DNA of 64,000 bases from Pseudonocardia phyllosphaerae (GTDB lineage: Bacteria; Actinomycetota; Actinomycetes; Mycobacteriales; Pseudonocardiaceae), in the NCBI RefSeq assembly GCF_046546475.1, contig NZ_JBKGXS010000003.1:186001-250000 (forward strand), given 5' to 3'. Positions 18,209-24,632 of this stretch are shown here, in pieces (within the stretch, counting starts at the first letter, position 1; the number at the start of each line of letters is the position of its first letter). Both the position numbers and the translations under genes were made by a program. The notes beneath the pieces are model-generated. The model was given only the letters and a program-made list of their open reading frames with translations. It did no database searches and was not told where the DNA came from.

Positions 18209-18402
18209 GACCGGCCCGTACTCCGGCCCGCGAAGACGATCATTCCCACGATTCCGCAACGGACGGCGGATCGTGTCCGGACACCATTCCGGAGGGCCGC
18301 GCACGATCGCACATTCCTTGATCGCGTCCGACAGTTCTTCCACGATCGATTCAGAATCTGCATTCCTGATCACCGGGAGTGCGACGCCACAGGAGGATCA
18401 TC

Positions 18403-18768
18403 ATGCGCAAGTCGGTTCGCGCCGTCGTCGCCACCGCTCTGGCCGTTCCCATGACGCTCGGCTTCGCCGGCGCGGCCTTCGCCCACGGCGACCACGGCGA
18501 CCACGGCCACCCCGGGGACAAGAACCAGGGCGCGTTCAGCCAGTCGATCATCGGCCAGAAGTCGGAGACCAAGCAGGAGAGCACGAACGTGAACGTCGCT
18601 CCGGTCACCCAGATCAACCCGGCCGTGAACGTCCCCGTCCTGAACCTGCTGGGTGGCGGCGGCGCCATCGAGCAGGACAACTCGGTCGACTCGTCGAACC
18701 TGCAGGGCAACGCGGCCGAGACCAACCAGTCCGCCGACTCCTCGTCCGAGGCCGGCAACCAGGGCTGA
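18403..18768 (+). CDS. Small secreted His- and Asn/Gln-rich protein, paralog 2
   Basis: A 121-residue tandem paralog of the protein at 17797, with the same order of parts. It has an MRKSVR start and signal peptide ending AFA, HGDHGDHGHPGDKNQ, a Gln/Ser/Lys segment, APVTQINPAVNVPVLNLLGG, and a NLQGNAAETNQ tail. AGGAGG precedes ATG 18403 with the same spacing as in paralog 1. It has its own promoter region and its own terminator, so the two copies are separate transcription units that can be expressed independently. Function unknown; probably exported to the cell surface or beyond. Confidence 0.8.
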   Translation: MRKSVRAVVATALAVPMTLGFAGAAFAHGDHGDHGHPGDKNQGAFSQSIIGQKSETKQESTNVNVAPVTQINPAVNVPVLNLLGGGGAIEQDNSVDSSNLQGNAAETNQSADSSSEAGNQG

Positions 18769-18787
18769 GCCACGCCCGACAGACGAA

Positions 18788-18821
18788 CACAGGCCCCGAC
18801 CGGTACCGGTCGGGGCCTGTG
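18788..18821 (+). terminator. Perfect palindromic terminator after paralog 2
   Basis: A 34-base perfect palindrome (arms 18788-18804 and 18805-18821, centre CCGGTACCGG), 19 bases after the stop. The IS-like element begins immediately after it. Confidence 0.8.
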
Positions 18822-18822
18822 C

Positions 18823-19732
18823 GCCATTGCCGACCTGGCGTTCGTACTGGTCGGCGGGTGCACGGCCTGGCGTGGCCCCGGATGGGTGAAGTTCCTGGTA
18901 GACGGGCGATTGCCTAGATCTGTCCGTCCGACCAGGAGCTTCGAGCTGTTGTCCTCCCCGTCGGGGATGACCGTGTCCAGCCGCGCGCTCGGCGTGCTCG
19001 CCGATGCGCTGCGAGCGCACCGGAATCTGCGCCGCACCCGCCGACGCAAGCTGCTCGCCTACCTGCGCAAGGGCGAAACCTACGCCGACCTGGCCTGCGG
19101 GTTCCGGATCGGCACCGCCCCGGTCTATCGCGACATCCGCGAGGCCCCTCGGCCTGCTCGCCGCGATGGCACCCACCTCGGAACAGGCGATCGAGGCTAC
19201 ACAGCGGAAGGCGTTCGTGATCCTCGACGGCGCCCTGCTGCGCATCGACCGGGTCGGCATGGCCTCGGGCTACGACCGAGCGTTCTACTCCGGCAAACAC
19301 AAGTTCCACGGCCTGAACGTGCAGGTCATCACCGACCCGATCGGCCGACTGGTATGGATCTCCCCACCGCTGCCCGGCGCCCGCCACGACATCGGCGCCG
19401 CCCGCGAGCACGGCATCATCGAAGCCCTGACCGCCCACGAGATACCGGCGGCGGCCGACACCGCCTACCAGGGCGCCCGCTCCACGGTCGCGGTCCCGCA
19501 ACGGCGACGACGCAAGGACCCCGACACCGGCCGCTACCGACGCCTGTCGGCCAACCAGCGCGAGGTCAACGCCGCGCACGCCCGCCGGCGTGGGCACAGG
19601 GAACGGGTCAACGCCGAACTGATGAACTGGAAGTCCTGCGCACGATCCGCTCCAGCCCCGACCGCGCAGGCGAGCTCATCGCCGCAGTTCAGACCATCGT
19701 GATCGCCAACGCTTGATCAGGTTGGCAAAGGC
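18823..19732 (+). mobile_element. Degenerate IS5-family-like insertion sequence
   Basis: About 910 bp. Imperfect terminal inverted repeats can be aligned: GCCATTGCCGACCTG at 18823-18837 and CAGGTTGGCAAAGGC at 19718-19732 (13 of 15 match after reversal). Between them is a broken DDE transposase gene. No clear target-site duplication is visible. The left end abuts the terminator of paralog 2; the right end marks the switch to lower-GC DNA. Confidence 0.6.
18886..19716 (+). pseudogene. IS5-like DDE transposase, two frameshifts
   Basis: The N-terminal helix-turn-helix part (LRKGETYADLACGFRIGTA) is read from GTG 18886. Near 19150 one extra C in a C run shifts the frame. The catalytic part then continues in the next frame with VILDGALLRIDRV, YSGKHKFHGLNVQVITDP (DDE_Tnp_4 signature), LPGARHDIGAAREHG, ADTAYQG and HARRRGHRERVNAEL. 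Near 19632 one missing G returns the reading to the first frame for RTIRSSPDRAGELIAAVQTI. Neither frame alone makes a full enzyme, so the copy is presumably dead unless frameshifting rescues it. Confidence 0.75.
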
Positions 19733-19913
19733 TCAATACCAGTTCATCAAGCTAGATCCTATTGGCGGTACACCTCCCTCAGTAGCGACCCAGCTCACCA
19801 TGTTCCGTCACTAATAACGACAGCGAGTAACTAGCGCACAAAATCTTAGACCATTCGAGTGCTGTAAGCAAGATCACAGTCTCTTTTTAGCTTGAGTAAG
19901 CCTGGGGAGGGTC

Positions 19914-19942
19914 TTGACTCTCCCTTTATTGGACGCGATGAT
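19914..19942 (+). promoter_or_regulatory. Possible promoter of the four-gene island operon
   Basis: TTGACT (19914-19919) and GATGAT (19937-19942) with a 17-base spacer, lying about 115 bases before the first start codon. The -10 match is only 4 of 6. The rest of 19733-20056 contains no supported gene. Confidence 0.35.
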
Positions 19943-20056
19943 GCCATCGGCCAGACCGCACTAGGTCGGTCGCTCTTGAAGGGCGACTACGAGTTCATAA
20001 GCCTCGACTCGACCCGAGCACTCTCCATCTGCTTGCCACCAGCGAGAGGGACTCGT

Positions 20057-20620
20057 GTGTCTTCAGTAGATTTCCCTGTGACCACTCCGGAAGCGCCGGA
20101 CTTCCGTCTAGGCGATATTCGACACCTTCATACTTTGGGCCCCTCGGGCACAAATTTGGAGAGTGCTGCTCACGCATGGTTTCGGCGCCAGGGATTCGCT
20201 GGCGAAGTCGTCCTTCATGAATCGCTCGAAAGCGCTCTCGAGCGTGTTCCCACAACAGGCGAACACGCCTTGGTCGCGTGTGCCGTTTATCCTGAACTGC
20301 ATACGTTAACCTTCTCAAACCTGCATCGATTGACGATGGTAGACAGTTTCCTGTTGCCAACCCACAACATGGTTTATGCCGGGTCAACTTCATCTCCGAG
20401 TACTGCGGCTACGCATCCGGCACCTTCTGGCCTAGTCCCGTCCGGCGTCGACCGCCGGATCGTACTCAGTAACAGTCAGGCAGCCCTCGACTGCGCCAAC
20501 GGGGTCACAGATGCCTGCATTACTACAATTGTCGCCGCGGAGCGGCACGGTCTCCAGGTCATCAGGGACTTCGGTGCTGTACCGATGGTCTTCACGATCC
20601 ATCGCGTTGGGGCCGCGTGA
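20057..20620 (+). CDS. BacA-type prephenate decarboxylase-like protein
   Basis: A 187-residue protein of the prephenate dehydratase fold. LHTLGPSGTNLESAAHAWF (about 24-42) is the substrate-loop motif shared with PheA and BacA. LHESLESALERV follows, then VLSNSQAALDCANGVTDACITT (136-157), and GLQVIRDFGAVPMVFTIHRV at the end. BacA-group enzymes decarboxylate prephenate without aromatisation, giving dihydro-hydroxyphenylpyruvate-type keto acids. At the place where dehydratases carry the Thr-Arg-Phe motif this protein has VPMVFT, as BacA has IPMSWS, so decarboxylase is favoured over dehydratase. GTG 20057 is chosen because GAGAGGG lies 6 bases upstream and the length then matches BacA (about 200 residues). 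First gene of the operon. Confidence 0.72.
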   Translation: MSSVDFPVTTPEAPDFRLGDIRHLHTLGPSGTNLESAAHAWFRRQGFAGEVVLHESLESALERVPTTGEHALVACAVYPELHTLTFSNLHRLTMVDSFLLPTHNMVYAGSTSSPSTAATHPAPSGLVPSGVDRRIVLSNSQAALDCANGVTDACITTIVAAERHGLQVIRDFGAVPMVFTIHRVGAA

Positions 20621-21855
20621 TGATAACAACACCGCCCGAACTGTACGCCACAGCTCTCGAAGTAGTTGAGCTCGTCGATCAATTCCGCGTGCGGCAAGAA
20701 CGCGATGGTTCAGTTGCGAACCCCTCTGCGGAGGATGTCGAACTCTTACGCACTATTGTTCGGCGCTCCAGTGAAATCCTCTCTTCCTTCGGAGCCGAAC
20801 GTCAGCTCGACGGACTGTGGTCCGATATCAAGACCTGGATCGACTCCGGTTTAGCCACCACTCCAGATTTTGGAAGAACTCGCGAAGAATTCTCGCCTCC
20901 ACAGCGAGACGAGTTTGCATTCTTTGTCGGATGCGCACTGACGACTAACAGCGCTCCCCCCGTGGGACGTCGCCTAGAATGCTTCTTGGTGCGCCGCCGT
21001 GAACCACGTGAAATCGACAAACTGGCGGAATTCTACCCGCATCCAAAGAACAACTGTCAATCAGTCATTTTATTAGCTGGCAGCAGCGGTTTCCGGCTCG
21101 GCAATTGTCTGGTCTTCTTTCCAGAGAACGTGCCATCCGCACGCCCGGTTGAGTCTCAATCGTATGCATTATTTTTCTTTAGTAAGTTCCGGCGGATACA
21201 TGAGGCGCTAGCGATCCCACCTGCCGCACGAATCTTGGTAGATGGAACTCCGGTGGCCTCAACCGGCCTACGGCCGGACGTGTGCTACGACGCCCGGTCT
21301 GTTTGGGGCTACCTTCACGACTACTACCACCATCAGGGCAGCTGGCCCCTCGATGAGAACGTGGCCCTGAAGACCAACTGGTTCGTTGGTCTACTGGAAG
21401 AGACGAAGGTAGATGCGAAGACCATCATCGCAGCGATCGATGACGATCGAGTACCATTCCGCGACGAACAGATCGACATGATTCTGCTGGAACGCCTGGT
21501 CCGCTACCCCCGTTCGCGTGTGGCCACCCGAAACTTCGACGCCGGGACCGGTGTATTTCTGTATTCATGGTTCCGTGAGCGTGGCGGGCTTATCACGACC
21601 TCCTCAGGACTCAGGTTCAATCGTCAGACCGCTGTCTCAGCACTCCGTGACTACGTCAGTGAGATCGAAGGGATGGAGGAACACATCACGACTCCAGACG
21701 AGTACAAGTCAAAAGCGACTTCGTTCGTCCGTCGCTATCTGAGAGAAGGTGAGGGGCGGGACCGGTTCGCCTTCTCCTCGGACCAGCTTTTGCTTCTGTC
21801 CCACAGATCGGCCGCTGAGGACCAGCCGCTATTGTTTGCCGACGGCGAGCTTTAG
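20620..21855 (+). CDS. Unrecognised protein with HDYYHH motif (possible metalloenzyme)
   Basis: A 411-residue soluble protein that I do not recognise with confidence; it may belong to the actinobacterial DUF6421-type families, from memory only. The most conserved-looking block is YDARSVWGYLHDYYHHQG with H233, H237 and H238, followed by KTNWFVGLLEETKVD (E260, E261) and ILLERLVRYPRS. This His/Glu arrangement on predicted helices could bind one or two metal ions. Further on come NFDAGTGVFLYSWFRE and a helical tail. The start overlaps the upstream stop as TGATG. In this operon it is the best candidate for a tailoring step on the keto acid or amino acid. Codons are A/T-richer than in the chromosome around it. 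Confidence 0.7.
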   Translation: MITTPPELYATALEVVELVDQFRVRQERDGSVANPSAEDVELLRTIVRRSSEILSSFGAERQLDGLWSDIKTWIDSGLATTPDFGRTREEFSPPQRDEFAFFVGCALTTNSAPPVGRRLECFLVRRREPREIDKLAEFYPHPKNNCQSVILLAGSSGFRLGNCLVFFPENVPSARPVESQSYALFFFSKFRRIHEALAIPPAARILVDGTPVASTGLRPDVCYDARSVWGYLHDYYHHQGSWPLDENVALKTNWFVGLLEETKVDAKTIIAAIDDDRVPFRDEQIDMILLERLVRYPRSRVATRNFDAGTGVFLYSWFRERGGLITTSSGLRFNRQTAVSALRDYVSEIEGMEEHITTPDEYKSKATSFVRRYLREGEGRDRFAFSSDQLLLLSHRSAAEDQPLLFADGEL

Positions 21856-21888
21856 CGGCACTCGTCGCCCGATAAGAGGAGAATGCTC

Positions 21889-22761
21889 ATGGACTATTCC
21901 GACCGCGACGGTCACATCTGGCTTGACGGACAGTTGGTTGAGTGGAAGGCCGCAACATTTCATGTTCTGACCCACGGACTGCACTACGCTAGCTCAGTTT
22001 TCGAAGGTATCCGGGTCTACGACGGGATAGCTTTCGCTCTGGAGCAGCACCAACGTCGTCTACTCGCCTCGGCCGCAGCGCTGCGCATCGACATACCCTT
22101 TACCGTCGACGAACTCTGCGCCGCAACAGCGAAGCTAGTCTCTGAGTTGGGTGTAGCCAACGGCTACGTACGCCCTGTGTCATGGCGCGGTTCAGGCTCT
22201 ATCGAGGTGCCAGGGTTCGACGCGGGCTCGCACACCGCCATCGCCATCTGGGACTGGCCCTCTGTGTTCGGCAATGAAGCTAGGGTTGCTGGTATTCGAC
22301 TCGGTACCTCACGCTGGCGTCGGCCGGATCCAGCTACAGCTCCAACCCACGCCAAGGCCGCCTCGAATTACGCCATCGGCACGCTCGCTCGCCACGAGGT
22401 GGCCGAACGCGGATTTGACGATGCTCTTCTCCTCGACTGGCAAGGGCGCCTCGCTGAGGCGACTGGCGCCAATCTCTTCCTGGTCCACAACGGTTCCTTA
22501 CACACGCCAATAGCGGATTGCTTCCTTGCCGGCATCACCCGTGCCACGGTGATGGAACTTGCGGAGAAACATAAGATCCCAGTTGTCGAGCGCCGGATTT
22601 GGCCGGAGGAAATCAACGATGCAGACGAGGTCTTCCTAACTGGTACTGCCTACGAGGTGCAGCCGGTGCGCGCGATCGATGATAAGGTGTTTTCTCCAGG
22701 TCCTGTGACTCGTGTACTGCAAGACGCGTATCAGGCCATCGTACGCCGCGTGGAAGGATAA
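21889..22761 (+). CDS. Branched-chain-type aminotransferase (PLP fold type IV)
   Basis: A 290-residue fold-IV aminotransferase resembling IlvE and D-amino-acid transaminases. Hallmarks: THGLHYASSVFEGIRVY, the PLP lysine K156 in THAKAASNYAIG, LLLDWQGRLAEATGANLFLV, and FLTGTAYEVQPVRAID. ATG 21889 is preferred over ATG 21883 because AGAGGAG (21875-21881) is 7 bases from the former and only 1 from the latter. In the operon it would convert the prephenate-derived keto acid to an amino acid; a housekeeping branched-chain role is less likely given the context. Confidence 0.88.
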   Translation: MDYSDRDGHIWLDGQLVEWKAATFHVLTHGLHYASSVFEGIRVYDGIAFALEQHQRRLLASAAALRIDIPFTVDELCAATAKLVSELGVANGYVRPVSWRGSGSIEVPGFDAGSHTAIAIWDWPSVFGNEARVAGIRLGTSRWRRPDPATAPTHAKAASNYAIGTLARHEVAERGFDDALLLDWQGRLAEATGANLFLVHNGSLHTPIADCFLAGITRATVMELAEKHKIPVVERRIWPEEINDADEVFLTGTAYEVQPVRAIDDKVFSPGPVTRVLQDAYQAIVRRVEG

Positions 22762-22769
22762 GCCGTTCC

Positions 22770-23417
22770 GTGGATGCACGTCCCGCTGCTGAGAACAGCG
22801 GCTCTGAAAGCCTCAGTCGATGGCGACCAAGCCCGCGTCGCGCGGCAATGCTTGTGGCAGGTCTGTGCATTTTTGGGGCCGGCGAGGGACTGCTGGTTCT
22901 GTCGGGCTTAGGAAATTCGCCGTGGACGGTTCTCGCCGAAGGGTTGGGCCGAGCAACAGGATTATCGGTCGGTATCGTGACGAACGCGATCGGTCTACTT
23001 GTCCTGATTCTTTGGTTTCCTCTCAGGCAACACCCAGGCCTAGGAACAGTCTGCAACGCACTGTTTCTAGGCATCTTTATGGATCTCACTCTTGCTATAG
23101 TCCCTGCATCGACTTCAGTCTACGTCAACTTTTTGCTGGTGATTCTTGGAATCTTGCTGGTCGGACTCGGGGGCGGCCTCTATCTTGGATCTGCGCTTGG
23201 CCCCGGACCGCGCGATGGTCTGATGACTGGCTTACACCGCGTGACCGGACGATCAATCACCCAGGTTCGGTGGTTTCTAGAGATATCAGTACTTGTTATT
23301 GGTTTCGCGTTTGGCGGGACAGTCGGAATCGGGACCGTCATGTTCGCACTTCTCGTAGGCCCCGTTCTTGGATTAGCGGTCAAGACTCTATCACTGGTGC
23401 CTAGCACTAAGTTGTAG
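22770..23417 (+). CDS. YczE/YitT-like membrane protein, possible exporter
   Basis: A 215-residue membrane protein with five or so hydrophobic segments. The arrangement LGNSPWTVLAEGLGRATGLSVG ... GLGGGLYLGSALGPGPRDGLMTGLHRVTG is the internal-repeat pattern of the YczE/YitT family, in which the LGxxPWxxL and GPGPRDGLM motifs are conserved. No transport substrate is established for these proteins. The start (GTG 22770) lies 8 bases after the aminotransferase stop, so it is in the same operon. Export or self-protection for the pathway product is an inference. Confidence 0.78.
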   Translation: MDARPAAENSGSESLSRWRPSPRRAAMLVAGLCIFGAGEGLLVLSGLGNSPWTVLAEGLGRATGLSVGIVTNAIGLLVLILWFPLRQHPGLGTVCNALFLGIFMDLTLAIVPASTSVYVNFLLVILGILLVGLGGGLYLGSALGPGPRDGLMTGLHRVTGRSITQVRWFLEISVLVIGFAFGGTVGIGTVMFALLVGPVLGLAVKTLSLVPSTKL

Positions 23418-23536
23418 ACATGTCTTCGGAACCCCTCACTTGAGGAGGAAACACTCTCCATTTCCCGGCTGCATTGCGCTGTCGAGAAGCGATCGAACTC
23501 ATCTCCAGGTCCACTTCTAGTGGATGTTAGCGATCG

Positions 23537-23790
23537 ATGAAAAACTGGCCGTGTGGGTGTACCGGTGAGCTCGTCGAACGGATTCGGGCGGGCCCCCTGC
23601 GGGTTTCCCGAGCGGAGATCACCGCGGTCTGGGCCGCGGCGCAGGCCCCGACCAGGGATCAGGGTGAGCGCGGGGTCCAGGACTGGTATGCGGCCGGTGT
23701 TGGTGACGACGTGTCGTTGGTTGGCAGGTGCGTCGCATCGCACCTGCCAGCCCGCGGCGCCGCCGGTCACCCGTTCCCCCGGTGGTAACG
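23537..23790 (+). pseudogene. Remnant of a small actinobacterial protein, frameshifted
   Basis: From 23537 the frame reads GELVERIRAGPLRVSRAEITAVWAAAQAP then ERGVQDWYAAGV. Around 23697 the sense moves to another frame with LVTTCRWLAGA and PPVTRSP. Together these look like one small gene of a type I associate with actinobacterial integrative elements, broken by a one-base loss and cut short. High G+C, unlike the operon to its left. No function is known to me. Confidence 0.45.
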
Positions 23791-23794
23791 CGGC

Positions 23795-24196
23795 GGACCA
23801 GCACCGCCGCCCGGACGAACAGCACGAGCGGGACGTCGCCGAGGTTCGGGCCGCCGTACATCCGGATCTGCGACTCGTAGGTCATCCGGGTCGTCGGGTC
23901 GATCTCGTGCTGCGCCATCCATCGTTCGAGCAGCGCCCCGGCCGTTGCCTTGGTCCGGGCGATCTTCAGCTCGTCGGCGTCCGCGAGGAGAGCCGGGTCC
24001 GGGCCTTCTCGGCTTCGCGGTACGCCGCCTTCTCCGCGCGGTCTCCGGTGCCCTCGATGTCGACGCTCTCGCACAGCACGATCCGCTCACCGGTCGACGG
24101 ATCCTCACCGGCCGGCATCCGGACCTCGTAGCACCGTGCTCGGCGGCGGATGCTCCCCCGCCGGCGCTTCACGGTGGCGTCGGATCGGCTGGCCAC
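23795..24196 (-). pseudogene. Truncated, frameshifted tyrosine-family integrase
   Basis: From ATG 24196 the reverse strand reads KRRRGSIRRRARCYEVRMPAGEDPSTGERI, the arm-type DNA-binding domain of phage/ICE integrases. Near 23990 the frame shifts to ELKIARTKATAGALLERWM then QHEIDPTTRMTYESQIRMY and GDVPL, the core-binding domain. Homology stops there; the whole catalytic domain with its R-H-R-Y residues is missing. The 5' end lies about 100 bases from the 3' end of tRNA-Arg, as expected for an element that integrated into that tRNA gene. Confidence 0.75.
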
Positions 24197-24298
24197 ATGG
24201 CGGAAGCTAGTAACGTTCGTGGACCGCGATCAACTTCTGGCCCGGAAACGAGAACCGGCCCTGACCGTTCGCGCTGGTCAGAGCCGGATTCCGTGTGG

Positions 24299-24371
24299 TG
24301 CGCCCGAAGGGATTCGAACCCCTAACCTTCTGATCCGTAGTCAGATGCTCTATCCGTTGAGCTACGGGCGC
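24299..24371 (-). tRNA. tRNA-Arg(ACG)
   Basis: 73 nt. Acceptor GCGCCCG pairs with CGGGCGC, the anticodon stem TCTGA/TCAGA encloses loop CTACGGA (anticodon ACG), and the T-loop is TTCGAAT. CCA is not encoded. Its 3' end faces the integrase remnant. Confidence 0.96.
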
Positions 24372-24424
24372 ATGATCATTCAGTTGTCGGCTCGCCGGCC
24401 CGGTGTCGGTCCGCCGTGCCGGTG

Positions 24425-24514
24425 CGGAGGCTCCGGGATTTGAACCCGGGATGGGGGGTTACCCCAAACCGCATTAGCAGTGCGGCGCCATAGACCAGAC
24501 TAGGCGAAGCCTCC
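24425..24514 (-). tRNA. tRNA-Ser(GCT)
   Basis: 90 nt, class II with a long variable arm. Acceptor GGAGGCT/AGCCTCC; anticodon stem CCGCA/TGCGG with loop CTGCTAA (anticodon GCT). Fifty-three bases from tRNA-Arg. Confidence 0.95.
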
Positions 24515-24632
24515 CCGGTGCCTCACGGCCACCAGCGAAGACAACAGTACAGGGTGGTTCCACCGGCTTCGCACCGGGGGCCGGTCCGTCCGCCCGGCCC
24601 CCGGTTCGCCGCAGCTCAACGGGGGTGCGTGC

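Larger units (their letters stand above)
19733..24298. mobile_element. Accessory island between the IS remnant and tRNA-Arg
   Basis: Base composition falls to roughly 55% G+C from the IS right end to about 23500, with A/T-ending codons that its neighbours rarely use. It then returns to high G+C in two gene remnants, one of them a truncated integrase next to the 3' end of tRNA-Arg. An integrase beside a tRNA 3' end plus foreign composition is the usual signature of an integrated element. I could not find a second copy of the tRNA 3' end at the left boundary, so the exact extent is uncertain. Confidence 0.65.

Noticed and set aside
19733..24298. Duplicate of the tRNA-Arg 3' end as the second attachment site
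   Set aside because: I scanned for the tRNA 3'-end sequence across the island and up to the IS and found no second copy.
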